A stretch of DNA of 64,000 nt from Sphingobacterium kitahiroshimense (GCF_025961315.1 NZ_JAOQNK010000001.1:124001-188000), one strand, 5' to 3'; counted from the first letter of the stretch, positions 1 through 8,835 are shown. Made by a program: numbers and translations. Notes: a model not told the origin generated them from the letters alone.

Positions 1-2403
1 GAAAAAGAACTGTTTGACAAAGGATATTGGAACAGTCGCATGAACCGATATAGTCAATACTTATCGCCAGTAATTCAGCTTTTAAAAAAAAATAAGGAAG
101 GTGATTTGAATCAAATGGATTTGAACAAAGAGTTGGATGCTTTGCGGGGTATTGATATGCGAGATGATTTTCAGAAATACATCTACCGGGAGTCTGTCAA
201 TCAGCAATACAACGTGCAACTGCGGGGTGGTTCTGAAAAGATGAATACTTCTTTTTCTGTTGGATACGATAAGAATCTTGCGACTCTGGTGACTTCTTCC
301 TATAACCGTTTAACAGTTAAAAACAACACACAAGTGCGACCGATAAAAAACCTGAGTTTTGATCTTGGAATCACGTACACAGAGTCGAAAAGAAAGGATG
401 CACAGACGAATATGGTCGGATACAATGTGATGGGGAGGGGAAAAGGGAATTACCCATATTTAAAATTGGCCGATGAAAATGGGGTTCCCTTAGTTGCTGA
501 TGCAATTGGATTTAACCCAATATTCAGAGATACAGTAGCAGGTGGAAGATTGCTGGATTGGAAGTATAGACCATTAAAAGAGATTAATGATACCCATATA
601 CTGACCAATATCAGGGAAATATTTTTGAATTTAAAGGGGACGTATCAAATTACTCCAGATCTTAATGCATCTATCTTATATGCTTATCAAAGAGCTTCGC
701 AACCAACTGAGAATTGGCAGGGGCTTGGTGCTGTACAATTAAGACAAACAATCAACTATCGAGCATCCTGGGATAAGGATAAAGTAATATGGAACCTTCC
801 TGTTGGGGATTACTTGAATACACTGCACCGGAATAATGAAACGCATCAGTTACGTTATCAGATGGACTTTACAAAAGCATGGAGTGAACTTCATCATGTG
901 TCTGCAATTGCCGGAGCAGAGGTTCGTCAAGTAAGTAGTGATATGATGTCCTCTGTCTTTTGGGGTTACGATCCCAATTTATTGATGCACCAACCTGTGC
1001 AAACGGGTAAGCAGGTTCCTGCAATAAATGGAATTGCCGGAGGTACTTTCTTGGATGACTATTCGCAATTGGCCGCTTATACAAATCGGTACACTTCTTA
1101 TTTTGCAAATGCATCTTACACCTACAATAGCCGTTATATTGTCAGTGGTAGTGTCCGAAAAGATGCTTCAAATCTTTTTGGAGTAAAATCAAATGATCGA
1201 GGGCAACCTTTTTGGTCTCTTGGAGGTGCATGGGTGTTATCGAAAGAATCTTTTATCAATGACCAAATATTTCCACTACTGAAATTGCGCGCTACTTATG
1301 GGTATAACGGCAATGTGAATAACAGCACGGCTGCTTATCCGATTATCAGTATACAGACGAGTCCTGATTATATCACAGGTCAGCCATACGCGAGTATGCA
1401 GTCGCCACCTAATCCCTCTCTACGATGGGAGCGGGTGGGAATGCTCAATTTAGGTTTGGATTTTTCATTTAAAGATCGAATTACGGGATCTGTTGAATAT
1501 TATATCAAACGTCCAAAAGATCTGATAGCAGGAGCAAAGATTGATCCGACGACGGGTTACAGTTCACTTAATGTGAATTCTGCAAATTTAGACGGTCGAG
1601 GTGTAGATATTTCATTGAATAGTGTGAATGTCAAGAGAGCTAATTTTAATTGGACTTCTAATTTAGTCTTCGCTTTTAATCGAACAAAAGTTGTTAAATC
1701 TTATCTCAGCAGTAATAGAGGAAAGGACTATATCGCAGGTCCCTATAATATGTTAATGACACCAATAGAAGGGATGCAACTTTATAGTTTGCTGACTTAT
1801 AAATGGGCAGGACTAGATCCCGAGAACGGAATGCCTCGTGGTTATGTAAATGGTGAAGTTTCCGATGATTATGGAACTATTGTCAATCGGGGGACGATTG
1901 CAGATCTGGAAAATCATGGATCATTGCAACCGGTTTATTTTGGCTCGTTCCGGAATAATTTTTCGTATAAAAATTTCGAATTATCTTTTAATATTTCCTA
2001 TCAATTAGGCCATAAATTTTTAAGGAATTCTTTTAATAACCGTTATTTTATCGACAACGGTATCGGGCATACCGATTATAGTTTACGCTGGCAGAAGCCT
2101 GGTGATGAGAAAATAACGAATGTTCCTGCATTTACTTATCCGAATAATTTATATGCCAGTGATCTTTATTATATATCCTCTCCACTGGTAGAGTCGGCCA
2201 GTCAGGTCAAATTACGGGATATCCAATTGAACTATGCATTTAATAGTTTAAAACGTGTAGGCTTAAAAAATGCCCGTTTGTATGCTTATATCCAAAATCC
2301 AGGCACGCTATGGCGAGCGAATAAATTGGGACTGGATCCTGAGTACGGTGATGCGATCCCTGATCTGATGTCAGTATCCTTGGGTATTAATTTTAACCTT
2401 TAA
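1..2403 (+). CDS. SusC/RagA-family TonB-dependent outer-membrane protein, 5' truncated by window
   Basis: The frame is open from base 1 with no stop upstream of the first ATG at 40, so the gene begins before the window; 800 residues are visible. The sequence is a TonB-dependent barrel: long alternating aromatic/polar strands, many Asn-Tyr turns, and a typical SusC C-terminus ending in the strand SVSLGINFNL. SusC proteins are usually about 1000 residues, so the signal peptide, carboxypeptidase-like domain and most of the plug are missing. It imports a ligand captured by the SusD lipoprotein encoded one base downstream. No glycosidase follows, so the substrate is unknown and need not be a glycan. 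Family call is firm; substrate cannot be inferred. Confidence 0.93.
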   Translation, partial: EKELFDKGYWNSRMNRYSQYLSPVIQLLKKNKEGDLNQMDLNKELDALRGIDMRDDFQKYIYRESVNQQYNVQLRGGSEKMNTSFSVGYDKNLATLVTSSYNRLTVKNNTQVRPIKNLSFDLGITYTESKRKDAQTNMVGYNVMGRGKGNYPYLKLADENGVPLVADAIGFNPIFRDTVAGGRLLDWKYRPLKEINDTHILTNIREIFLNLKGTYQITPDLNASILYAYQRASQPTENWQGLGAVQLRQTINYRASWDKDKVIWNLPVGDYLNTLHRNNETHQLRYQMDFTKAWSELHHVSAIAGAEVRQVSSDMMSSVFWGYDPNLLMHQPVQTGKQVPAINGIAGGTFLDDYSQLAAYTNRYTSYFANASYTYNSRYIVSGSVRKDASNLFGVKSNDRGQPFWSLGGAWVLSKESFINDQIFPLLKLRATYGYNGNVNNSTAAYPIISIQTSPDYITGQPYASMQSPPNPSLRWERVGMLNLGLDFSFKDRITGSVEYYIKRPKDLIAGAKIDPTTGYSSLNVNSANLDGRGVDISLNSVNVKRANFNWTSNLVFAFNRTKVVKSYLSSNRGKDYIAGPYNMLMTPIEGMQLYSLLTYKWAGLDPENGMPRGYVNGEVSDDYGTIVNRGTIADLENHGSLQPVYFGSFRNNFSYKNFELSFNISYQLGHKFLRNSFNNRYFIDNGIGHTDYSLRWQKPGDEKITNVPAFTYPNNLYASDLYYISSPLVESASQVKLRDIQLNYAFNSLKRVGLKNARLYAYIQNPGTLWRANKLGLDPEYGDAIPDLMSVSLGINFNL

Positions 2404-2404
2404 T

Positions 2405-3775
2405 ATGAAGATGATGAAAAGAATAAAACAATATATGTTCATGGTCATAGTTGGTTTTTTCGGTATTTCCTGTTCTAACTTTCTGGACCTGAAACCGGAT
2501 CAGAAAATGGCTATTCCAGAGTCTTTAGAACATTGCGAACTGTTATTGAATGATTATACCGCAATGAATACCGGTTATCCTACGTTAGGAGAAATTGCAA
2601 ATGATGATTATTTCCTGAAGACAGCGGATTGGTTGTCATTATCGGAATTTGAAGAAAAGCAAAGCTATATCTGGGCTGTCGATATGATCAATTTAAACAA
2701 CCAATGGCAAAATTCCTATAAGGTCGTGTATCTCAGTAATCAGATCTTGGATGTTGTCCGTAAGCTGGATCCAAATCAGGATGCTCAAAAGCACAGTAAC
2801 GTATTAGGTGCAGCTCATTTTTTTAGAGCTTTTGCCTTTCATCAAGTGGCTACTACCTTTACGTTACCTTACCGGGAAAGTACCGCTTCTCAAGAAATGG
2901 GTATCCCACTGCGATTGAAACCTGAGATGGACTATAAATCCGTACGAACTAGCTTAAAAGAAAGTTATGATCAGATCATTTCAGACTACAAAGTAGCCAT
3001 TGCAAATCTTCCTATCTCTGTTGCACTGAAGGGTAGGCCTCAGAAAGCAACTGCTTATGCTGGCTTGGCCCGTGTATATTTGGAAATACAGGATTATGCC
3101 CAAGCTCATTTATACGCAGATTCATGTTTGCAATTGCAGCATGAGCTGTTGAATTATAAAGAGCTTGATCAGTCAGCAGGTTTCCCTATGGCACGTTTTA
3201 ATAAAGAAGTACTTTTTCCTGCAATTGGATTGTATACACCAATATTGTCTCAGTATGTTGCTCATGTGGATTCAAATCTATATCTGGAATATGACCTCCA
3301 TGATTACAGGAAAAAACTGTTCTTTCAGCCTAATGATTCCGATCTGGGTACTTATGGCTTTAAGGGTTCTTATGATAATTCGGATGCGCAGCCTTTTGTG
3401 GGCTTGACCACCAGCGAGGTGTATTTAATTCGTGCGGAATCAGCCGTCCGTACGGGTAAAGTCAACCAAGCTTTGTCAGATATCAATATGCTTTTGAAAA
3501 ATCGGATTGATGCCAATTATTTTACAGCAATTGTAGAAAAAAATCCTGAAAGATTGCTTCGCATAATTTTAGGAGAGCGTCGAAAAGAATTGATATTTCG
3601 CGGTCAGCGCTGGTCTGACCTGAAGCGTTTGAATCAGGATGATCGCTTTAAAAAGACATTGGTACGTGTTATCGATGGAAAGGAGTATCGTTTAGAACCC
3701 AATAGTTTAAAATATGCACACTTGATACCAGAATTAGTGATTTCAGAGTCTGGTATGCCTCAAAATAAAAGATAA
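2405..3775 (+). CDS. SusD/RagB-family surface lipoprotein
   Basis: 456 residues with a lipoprotein signal: a hydrophobic stretch, then GISC with the lipidated Cys at about residue 23, followed by the NFLDLKP motif typical of mature SusD proteins. The middle carries the TPR-like helices of the family (HFFRAFAFHQVA, ATAYAGLARVYL) and the C-terminus has the ERRKELIFRGQRWSDLKRL signature. It binds ligand at the cell surface and lids the SusC barrel encoded one base upstream. Its stop codon overlaps the next ATG by one base (taATG), so translation is probably coupled to the TlpA-like protein. It is slightly short for the family, and the ligand is unknown. Confidence 0.95.
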   Translation: MKMMKRIKQYMFMVIVGFFGISCSNFLDLKPDQKMAIPESLEHCELLLNDYTAMNTGYPTLGEIANDDYFLKTADWLSLSEFEEKQSYIWAVDMINLNNQWQNSYKVVYLSNQILDVVRKLDPNQDAQKHSNVLGAAHFFRAFAFHQVATTFTLPYRESTASQEMGIPLRLKPEMDYKSVRTSLKESYDQIISDYKVAIANLPISVALKGRPQKATAYAGLARVYLEIQDYAQAHLYADSCLQLQHELLNYKELDQSAGFPMARFNKEVLFPAIGLYTPILSQYVAHVDSNLYLEYDLHDYRKKLFFQPNDSDLGTYGFKGSYDNSDAQPFVGLTTSEVYLIRAESAVRTGKVNQALSDINMLLKNRIDANYFTAIVEKNPERLLRIILGERRKELIFRGQRWSDLKRLNQDDRFKKTLVRVIDGKEYRLEPNSLKYAHLIPELVISESGMPQNKR

Positions 3776-5025
3776 TGAACAAGAAACTGATAATAATAGC
3801 AATCATGATTCTTTTGTGCCCAATAGTCTGGGCACAAAAACAAATCGACCGTAGTCAAGAACTGAAAATAGGGCAGGTGATGCCCGATATACCAATTCAG
3901 CCTGTTCTTAATTATAAACAGAGTTATATCGATATTAATTCGTTCCGTGATAAAGTAGTAATTCTGGATTTTTTTGATACTTTTTGTGTCAATTGCATTG
4001 CGGCTATGCCGAAATTACAGAAGCTCCAAAACGAATTGGGAGATAAGCTGCAAGTGATTTTGGTGACTTGGCAGGATCAAAAGACAATTGAGAAATTCTT
4101 TCAAACGAATAGTTTCTTGAAGGAAAACAAAGTTAGTTTATCAACGATATATTCAGCTGATCTATTGCGCAGTTATTTTCCGCATACAGGTGTGCCGCAT
4201 ACAGCATGGATCTACCGGAATAAAGTGCAAGCGGTAACCTATTCAGATTTTGTAATAAAGGATAATGTTGAAGCCTTATATAAGAACGGTGCTATCCAAT
4301 TACCGCTAAAGTCGGATTTTAATGATGGTTTGAGTGTTGTTAAAAATGAAATGGAACAAAATCAGGTATTGGGTTCGCTCAAGATATCTGGATATGAAGA
4401 TGGCGTAGAAACGACGGGGATTCAAATAGCTACCGATTCTATAACTGGTCTGCAAAAGACTACCTTTTATAATTTGGACATACTGGGAGCTTATACAGCT
4501 GCTTGGAGTAAAATTAAAAAGCCGACATTTTTACTAAAAAATGATCGAATCGTTTGGAACGTGAAAGATTCAAGTAAATATCAATATGTTAAAGGTGATG
4601 TTGGAAAGAATATGTGGTTACTTAAAAACGGTATCACTTATGAACGTATCGATCAGATAAGAAGATTGGATTCTGCACAAGCTAAAATCATGCTTCATGA
4701 CCTCAATGCATTCTTTGGCTTAAACGTATACTGGACTAAAAAGGAATTACCTTGTTTAGTTATTAAACATCTAAAAAGTAAGCATAAAGATCCCATACGT
4801 TTGGAAAGTGAAGGTGGTGTAGAGGGGACTGATGTACTTGCTTTTATGATCGATTATCAGGGAAATTTTCCGCCAATTATAGATGAGGCTGGTGCTAAGA
4901 TGAATATACAGATTGATGATTACTCCAGCTTAGAGAAGTTGAATCAACAGTTGAAACCTTATGATTTAGTAATTATAAAAGAAAAGCGACCCATAGAAGT
5001 GTTGCTTTTTGAAGAGATCAAATAA
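3775..5025 (+). CDS. TlpA-like secreted thioredoxin-fold protein
   Basis: 416 residues with a Sec signal peptide (residues 1-20, ending VWA|Q). Residues about 30-175 form a TlpA/ResA thioredoxin domain: the strand VVILDFFDTF leads into a CVNC active site (residues 71-74), and a VPHTAWIY loop supplies the cis-Pro-like position. The C-terminal 230 residues look like the TonB-dependent-partner extension seen in other Bacteroidota TlpA proteins and include a DUF3738-like region. It probably acts as a periplasmic thiol-disulfide oxidoreductase. Being the third gene of a SusC-SusD operon with a one-base overlap, it likely handles the imported ligand or the folding of the transporter. The exact reaction is not predictable. 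Confidence 0.85.
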   Translation: MNKKLIIIAIMILLCPIVWAQKQIDRSQELKIGQVMPDIPIQPVLNYKQSYIDINSFRDKVVILDFFDTFCVNCIAAMPKLQKLQNELGDKLQVILVTWQDQKTIEKFFQTNSFLKENKVSLSTIYSADLLRSYFPHTGVPHTAWIYRNKVQAVTYSDFVIKDNVEALYKNGAIQLPLKSDFNDGLSVVKNEMEQNQVLGSLKISGYEDGVETTGIQIATDSITGLQKTTFYNLDILGAYTAAWSKIKKPTFLLKNDRIVWNVKDSSKYQYVKGDVGKNMWLLKNGITYERIDQIRRLDSAQAKIMLHDLNAFFGLNVYWTKKELPCLVIKHLKSKHKDPIRLESEGGVEGTDVLAFMIDYQGNFPPIIDEAGAKMNIQIDDYSSLEKLNQQLKPYDLVIIKEKRPIEVLLFEEIK

Positions 5026-5032
5026 AACAGTT

Positions 5033-5057
5033 ACGGGGTAGCCAATGGTTACCCCGT
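5033..5057 (+). terminator. Intrinsic terminator of the SusC-SusD-TlpA operon
   Basis: An 11-bp stem starting ACGGGGTA and closing TACCCCGT (one G-T pair) around an AAT loop begins 7 bases after the TlpA stop codon. The T-run that follows is weak (TCTAAATCTTTATATTT). Confidence 0.6.
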
Positions 5058-5118
5058 TCTAAATCTTTATATTTCGCTTCGGAACCCAGTTCCTAAGCAT
5101 TTTTTTAAGTGGCTGAAC

Positions 5119-5400
5119 CTATGCAGTCCGTAACTTCACATTAGTAGACGCTGTCCTATTATGTAATGCCGTGATCATTTCATCTTTCAATGCCGCTGAT
5201 AGTACAGGAATATTTCCTGGACCTGGTGTTGCTTGCACTGCACAGATTTGATCAGTACCATCACAGCCTATAGGAGGCGTGCTTTCTAATTGATAGTCAT
5301 TTGGATCGATAGGGCTGCCATTGGAGTCTAATGAGAACCAGGACATATCTATTTCCGTTATTATAACTAATTCATTTAGGTGTAATTGGCCCCAGCTCAC
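5119..5400 (-). CDS. Small cysteine-pair protein, possibly the tail of a DUF6520-like exported protein
   Basis: A 93-codon frame whose only early start is GTG at 5400. The C-terminal 75 residues have the look of small Bacteroidota exported proteins: WFSLDSNGSPIDPNDY, then two cysteines in a GCDGTDQICAVQ context, and a TNVKLR ending. The expected signal peptide is absent, and the first 18 residues look like non-coding translation. I infer either that the gene starts at the internal ATG (WFSLD region) or that the 5' end has been lost by frameshift. It is convergent with the TlpA operon. Resemblance to DUF6520 is from memory of the family pattern, so function is unassigned. Confidence 0.45.
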   Translation of the reverse strand: MSWGQLHLNELVIITEIDMSWFSLDSNGSPIDPNDYQLESTPPIGCDGTDQICAVQATPGPGNIPVLSAALKDEMITALHNRTASTNVKLRTA

Positions 5401-5548
5401 TCTTAAGTGTGCTAGCAGTATTTGTGGCTTCGGGACATTGTTTCATTCGACCACACTGTTTTGTTTTATTCCGTACCCCCACCAATGGGGAAGTTCGTAA
5501 ATCTACGTCCATGTGCATCTCGGACTGGACCAGCGCAACAACAGCTAC
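5372..5548 (-). pseudogene. Possible frame-broken small exported-peptide gene
   Basis: A minus-strand frame without a start at its head reads a hydrophobic stretch (VAVVALVQSEM) followed by a polar tail with two cysteines (QCGRMKQC). It ends at a TGA at 5372 and overlaps the start of the 93-codon frame. Two stop codons (TGA TAG) directly precede the hydrophobic part; above them the same frame reads another hydrophobic run (ELGIAIIL). This is what a broken NVEALA-type signal region would look like. An internal ATG at 5518 would give a 48-residue peptide without a signal. This is an inference from pattern only. Confidence 0.25.
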
Positions 5549-5687
5549 CTATCAAAGAATGATGGCGATGCCCAATTCGGTCAGCCATCCTGCAGCATAT
5601 CGCTGTGGTTGCATAGTATACACCTGCTAACCCTTTTCTGTATGGTGGTTTTCCAAATTGTCTTTTTCTATTTGTCTGCTCTTGCAT
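5466..5687 (-). CDS. Hypothetical 73-residue ORF, doubtful
   Basis: ATG-initiated frame of 73 codons with a Cys-rich centre (GSCCCAG) and basic N-terminus (QTNRKRQFGKPPYRKG). It has no signal peptide or recognisable domain, and it overlaps the broken frame at 5372-5548 in another phase. At most one of the two phases is real. It is listed because the 560-base stretch has no better gene. Confidence 0.2.
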   Translation of the reverse strand: MQEQTNRKRQFGKPPYRKGLAGVYYATTAICCRMADRIGHRHHSLIGSCCCAGPVRDAHGRRFTNFPIGGGTE

Positions 5688-5791
5688 GATCGTTTATTTT
5701 AATTTTTTCTTAGTTGATTCATGAGTCCCCTTAGTCTTCTGGAACTAAGGAGGCATGGTTGTTTTGCAATCTCTTTATTTCATCAATCTCT

Positions 5792-5958
5792 TATTTCAAA
5801 ATTACAGCAGCTTTGTTTTTTCTCTTTGTGTTATAACTCAAACTTTCAATTTGCCTGATTTTTAATAATCTTGCTGTATCATTGCTTCAATAATCTATTT
5901 CAAAATTACAGCGGCTTTGCTTTTCCTCTTTGTGTTATAACTCAAACTTTTAATTTGC
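5792..5958. repeat. Two-copy direct repeat of 63 bp
   Basis: TATTTCAAAATTACAGC... occurs at 5792-5854 and again at 5896-5958, both 63 bases with about five substitutions, separated by 41 bases. The second copy ends inside the last codon of the Crp-type gene. Copies are in the same orientation and no ORF spans them. The pattern fits a local tandem duplication of a 3' untranslated segment. Confidence 0.85.
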
Positions 5959-6539
5959 TAATGATCTTTATTGTGCCAATATTTTAAAGCAGCATAGTAT
6001 TGCCGATGATCAGTATATCCTAAAAGGCTACACATCTGATCTACCGTTAATTTTCCTATGAGCTGCGGGATCTTGGCATATAGAAATACTAATCGTTCTT
6101 CCCGGTCTAATTTTGGAATACGGATGTATACTTTTATCGTATTGAGCGCCTGTTGTTTCAAAATATGGTTGAGATGATTCAGTTCGGGATATCGTCCTAT
6201 TCCTTCCTGGAGGATTTCATTGTTGATTTCATAGACGGTGCTATCCGCTAAAAATCGAATAGCGACCTCCGCAGATGATCGACTGTAAAGATGTTTTGTG
6301 CCTTCAATATATTGATTGACAGTGCCGATACGCTCAATCTGGATTTTCATTTTTTTATTTAACAGTTCGTAAGAAAGCAAACCTTCAAGGAGAAAGGCTG
6401 AGGAATGTTTTATATCGTTTTCCCTGATGTAATACTCCTCTTTTTTGTAATGCTTGATCTTACCGTTTTGGGACAGAAAGTTTATTACTTCTTCGGGTAA
6501 TGCAACATAGCCTGAAAAGTAATCTTGTAATCTTTGCAT
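5958..6539 (-). CDS. Crp/Fnr-family transcriptional regulator (cNMP-binding-like)
   Basis: 193 residues. Residues about 15-115 follow the cyclic-nucleotide-binding beta-roll (IKHYKKEEYYIRENDIKHSSAFLLEGLLSYEL, then RFLADSTVYEI), with the phosphate-binding Arg/Glu pair not conserved, as usual in Bacteroidota Crp homologues. Residues about 150-190 form a short winged helix (IGKLTVDQMCSLLGYTDHRQYYAAL), cut shorter than a classical Crp HTH. It probably binds DNA without cAMP. It sits alone on the minus strand with about 270 bases to the next gene upstream, and its targets are unknown. Confidence 0.75.
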   Translation of the reverse strand: MQRLQDYFSGYVALPEEVINFLSQNGKIKHYKKEEYYIRENDIKHSSAFLLEGLLSYELLNKKMKIQIERIGTVNQYIEGTKHLYSRSSAEVAIRFLADSTVYEINNEILQEGIGRYPELNHLNHILKQQALNTIKVYIRIPKLDREERLVFLYAKIPQLIGKLTVDQMCSLLGYTDHRQYYAALKYWHNKDH

Positions 6540-6676
6540 GATCAGTAAATTTATAGGGACAGTTGATCGCCTTTGAAAAATAGATTTTTATTCAAAGACG
6601 GTTGCCTGCCAACGTGTAGTATGTTAAAAATGGGTTAGTTATACTCATGGTCAATCAGTACTATAGAACCCGTTAC

Positions 6677-6700
6677 CGACCGGATTTTTAGATCCGGTCG
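6677..6700. other. Perfect inverted repeat (9-bp arms)
   Basis: CGACCGGAT-TTTTAG-ATCCGGTCG forms a GC-rich hairpin in the gap between the Crp-type gene and the 131-residue ORF. There is no T-run on either side, so it is a weak terminator at best. It could be an operator for the Crp-type regulator, whose start codon lies 137 bases away. The rest of the 6540-6812 gap shows nothing recognisable. Confidence 0.4.
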
Positions 6701-6812
6701 ATGATAGGGCTATTCCAATCAGCTCAAAACAATCATTATTCGTAGTTTATTGGTTTTTTGGGAGATTAAAGGAAGGAATTGTGATCGGTACAATATTCCT
6801 TTAACGGGGCAA

Positions 6813-7208
6813 CTACTGCAGATGATATCTGATCCAGATGGAAATGGGTAGGCGGATGGGGGCAGACTGCTCTTGATTTGATTGATCAGCTGTGTTAATG
6901 ATCATATTTGGGTCGAGGACGACCATATCTTTGTAATGGTCTCCCGGAGGTTTAGCGTCTTTTTGAAATTGGATATACTGTCCCGATTCCCAGGTTTCAG
7001 CAATACCGTTTCCGGTCGTCAACTTAAATGCTGGTGTCATAGTGGCAATGTATGCTTGCTGGCTTGGGCTCATGTCGAAATAATCTAAAAGCAATTTTGC
7101 AAGATCCGTTCGTGCTAGATCAATGATGTCTTGACGTTGGACAATGTTCATTAGAAATAATTCCATATGAAATGAAGCAACGCCTGCATTGTCGAAATTT
7201 TTTTTCAT
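6813..7208 (-). CDS. Hypothetical cytosolic protein, 131 residues
   Basis: ATG start at 7208 with an open frame of 131 codons. There is no signal peptide, no transmembrane segment and no motif I recognise. It reads as a soluble helix-containing protein: VQRQDIIDLARTDLAKLLLDYF is an amphipathic helix and MSPSQQAYIATMTPAF another. It is divergent from the membrane/coiled-coil gene at 7498, with a 20-bp palindrome in the shared intergenic region, which suggests the two may be co-regulated. Confidence 0.5.
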   Translation of the reverse strand: MKKNFDNAGVASFHMELFLMNIVQRQDIIDLARTDLAKLLLDYFDMSPSQQAYIATMTPAFKLTTGNGIAETWESGQYIQFQKDAKPPGDHYKDMVVLDPNMIINTADQSNQEQSAPIRLPISIWIRYHLQ

Positions 7209-7290
7209 TTTGGTTTTTAGGTTTTAATGAACCACAAATAAAAAAACAAATATTGTGCTCATCAAGGGCTTTTAAGGGGATATTTCCACA

Positions 7291-7310
7291 ATATACACTA
7301 TAGTGTATAT
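7291..7310. promoter_or_regulatory. Perfect 20-bp palindrome, candidate operator between divergent genes
   Basis: ATATACACTATAGTGTATAT is its own reverse complement over all 20 bases. It lies 82 bases before the start at 7208 (minus) and 187 bases before the start at 7498 (plus). Perfect palindromes of this length in a divergent promoter region usually bind a dimeric regulator. The remainder of this 289-base gap is AT-rich without other obvious structure. Confidence 0.55.
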
Positions 7311-7497
7311 TATTAAAAATGTTTATGTATGTGCTGTATGTGTAATAAAGTGGATACTTAACGTCTTATTGCTTCTAAATAGTTAATATTCACTACGTAA
7401 TTCACTCTTAGTATTGTAATACGCAATAAATATGTTTAAATTTAATGTTTATTGTCGCCTGTATTATTTAAGCCTATAGCCAACCTTACTTTATCTT

Positions 7498-8733
7498 ATG
7501 GAGTCTGCTCGATTTTTACGCAAATTTTTGTTTTACACTGTTGGTGTTCTGTTATGTACTTTGCTCATCAATCTGGGTAGTTCATGGCATGATCCCATGG
7601 CTCGATTGAAAAGTGTTCCTTTCCGCACAATCGTGCTCATGACTGTGCCACTTCTTTTCGTATACCTCATGTTGTTGTCCTGGTTCATTAATTTTTGGTA
7701 TACTGACTTTAATAGTTTATACAAGCTACAAAGGAAGTGGCAGTTTATATTATTTGTACTGTTGGCAACAAGTGTAATTGTGGCCTTGCATATGATGGCA
7801 CTACATGTGGCAATAGGTCTTAAGACTGGCAAGTCTATATTTTCTATGGCCTATTTTAGAGCTGACTTCTGGTTTTTCATTACACCGCTGCTTGGTTACT
7901 GCTGTTTATTGTTTGCTCGTCCACAAACATCACTTCTTCCGTTTCATAATACGAGAAAAGCCTTGCTGGATCATCATGCTTTGCTGCATGAACGGGCGGT
8001 TTTGGACAGTGCTTATCAAGAATTGCAACAGCACCACCATGAACTGTCCAGCGATCATAACAATCTGCTGCAACATCATGTGCATTTGAAACATATGCAG
8101 GAAAATAATGATGACCTGGTTAAGGATATGAAAGCTGAAAATATAGCTTTAAAAACGCAGTTAGATCTTCTGAGCGATCAGGAGGCTGAGAAGCCTACTA
8201 AAATGTTTCCATCGCTTCAGAAATATGAACTTGATGCGAATGGAAAATGGCCATTAGCGTGGACAGAGTCGAGGATCATGGATACATTGATGCATTTTAT
8301 CTGGGACAGGCATCTGTCTCATGCTGTGCCGTCAGGAGGTGTGCGCCGGGTATATGAAGTGATGCTCATACTCAAATTTCAAAAATATAATCTTGGTGTT
8401 TACGTTTCTGGTGAAAAATGGGTTTTAGAAGATGAGGAAGCCGCGATACTGTTTCGTAATCCCTGGATGGTGACGGTGAATGCAGATGTTACCTTAAATA
8501 TGTTGTATTGTAATGGAAAATTCTTACCTGGTGTGGCTGGGGTCGGTAAATTCAATATATTGATCGATGATCTCTGTCAAAATGTTTTGGACGAAAGGGT
8601 GAAGCATCATAAATTGAAGAAACTATTACTGTCTAGACATTTTAGAGACAGCTTCAAAAATTTTTGGAAACCTGATTGTTTACTTAAAATGGATGCAGCA
8701 CGATTGTACGATACATTTGGCAAAAATAAGTAG
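7498..8733 (+). CDS. Membrane protein with four N-terminal helices, His-rich coiled coil and unknown C-terminal domain
   Basis: 411 residues. Four hydrophobic helices lie at about residues 10-28, 43-67, 82-107 and 121-140. They are followed by a coiled coil (about 155-225) unusually rich in His (QQHHHELSSDHNN, LQHHVHLKH). The C-terminal 160 residues are soluble and contain GVRRVYEVMLIL, GEKWVLEDEEA and NPWMVTVNADVTLN. The layout resembles membrane-anchored LytTR-type regulators of Bacteroidota, but I cannot see a LytTR signature, so this is not claimed. His clusters could bind metal. It precedes a small HTH gene by about 100 bases on the same strand. Confidence 0.6.
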   Translation: MESARFLRKFLFYTVGVLLCTLLINLGSSWHDPMARLKSVPFRTIVLMTVPLLFVYLMLLSWFINFWYTDFNSLYKLQRKWQFILFVLLATSVIVALHMMALHVAIGLKTGKSIFSMAYFRADFWFFITPLLGYCCLLFARPQTSLLPFHNTRKALLDHHALLHERAVLDSAYQELQQHHHELSSDHNNLLQHHVHLKHMQENNDDLVKDMKAENIALKTQLDLLSDQEAEKPTKMFPSLQKYELDANGKWPLAWTESRIMDTLMHFIWDRHLSHAVPSGGVRRVYEVMLILKFQKYNLGVYVSGEKWVLEDEEAAILFRNPWMVTVNADVTLNMLYCNGKFLPGVAGVGKFNILIDDLCQNVLDERVKHHKLKKLLLSRHFRDSFKNFWKPDCLLKMDAARLYDTFGKNK

Positions 8734-8835
8734 GCGATAAATTTATCTTTAACAGTAAGGTATTGGGCTTTCAGGTTGTGCAACCGTTAACTGGAACCCC
8801 ATAGATTCGGTACCGGACATTAACAGTCATTTTTT

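Noticed and set aside
5792-5958. CRISPR array from the repeated 63-bp block
   Set aside because: Only two copies, no spacer pattern, no cas gene, and the copies differ from each other.
7498-8733. LytTR-type regulator call for the membrane/coiled-coil protein
   Set aside because: The layout resembles such regulators, but the LytTR residues are not visible in the C-terminal domain.
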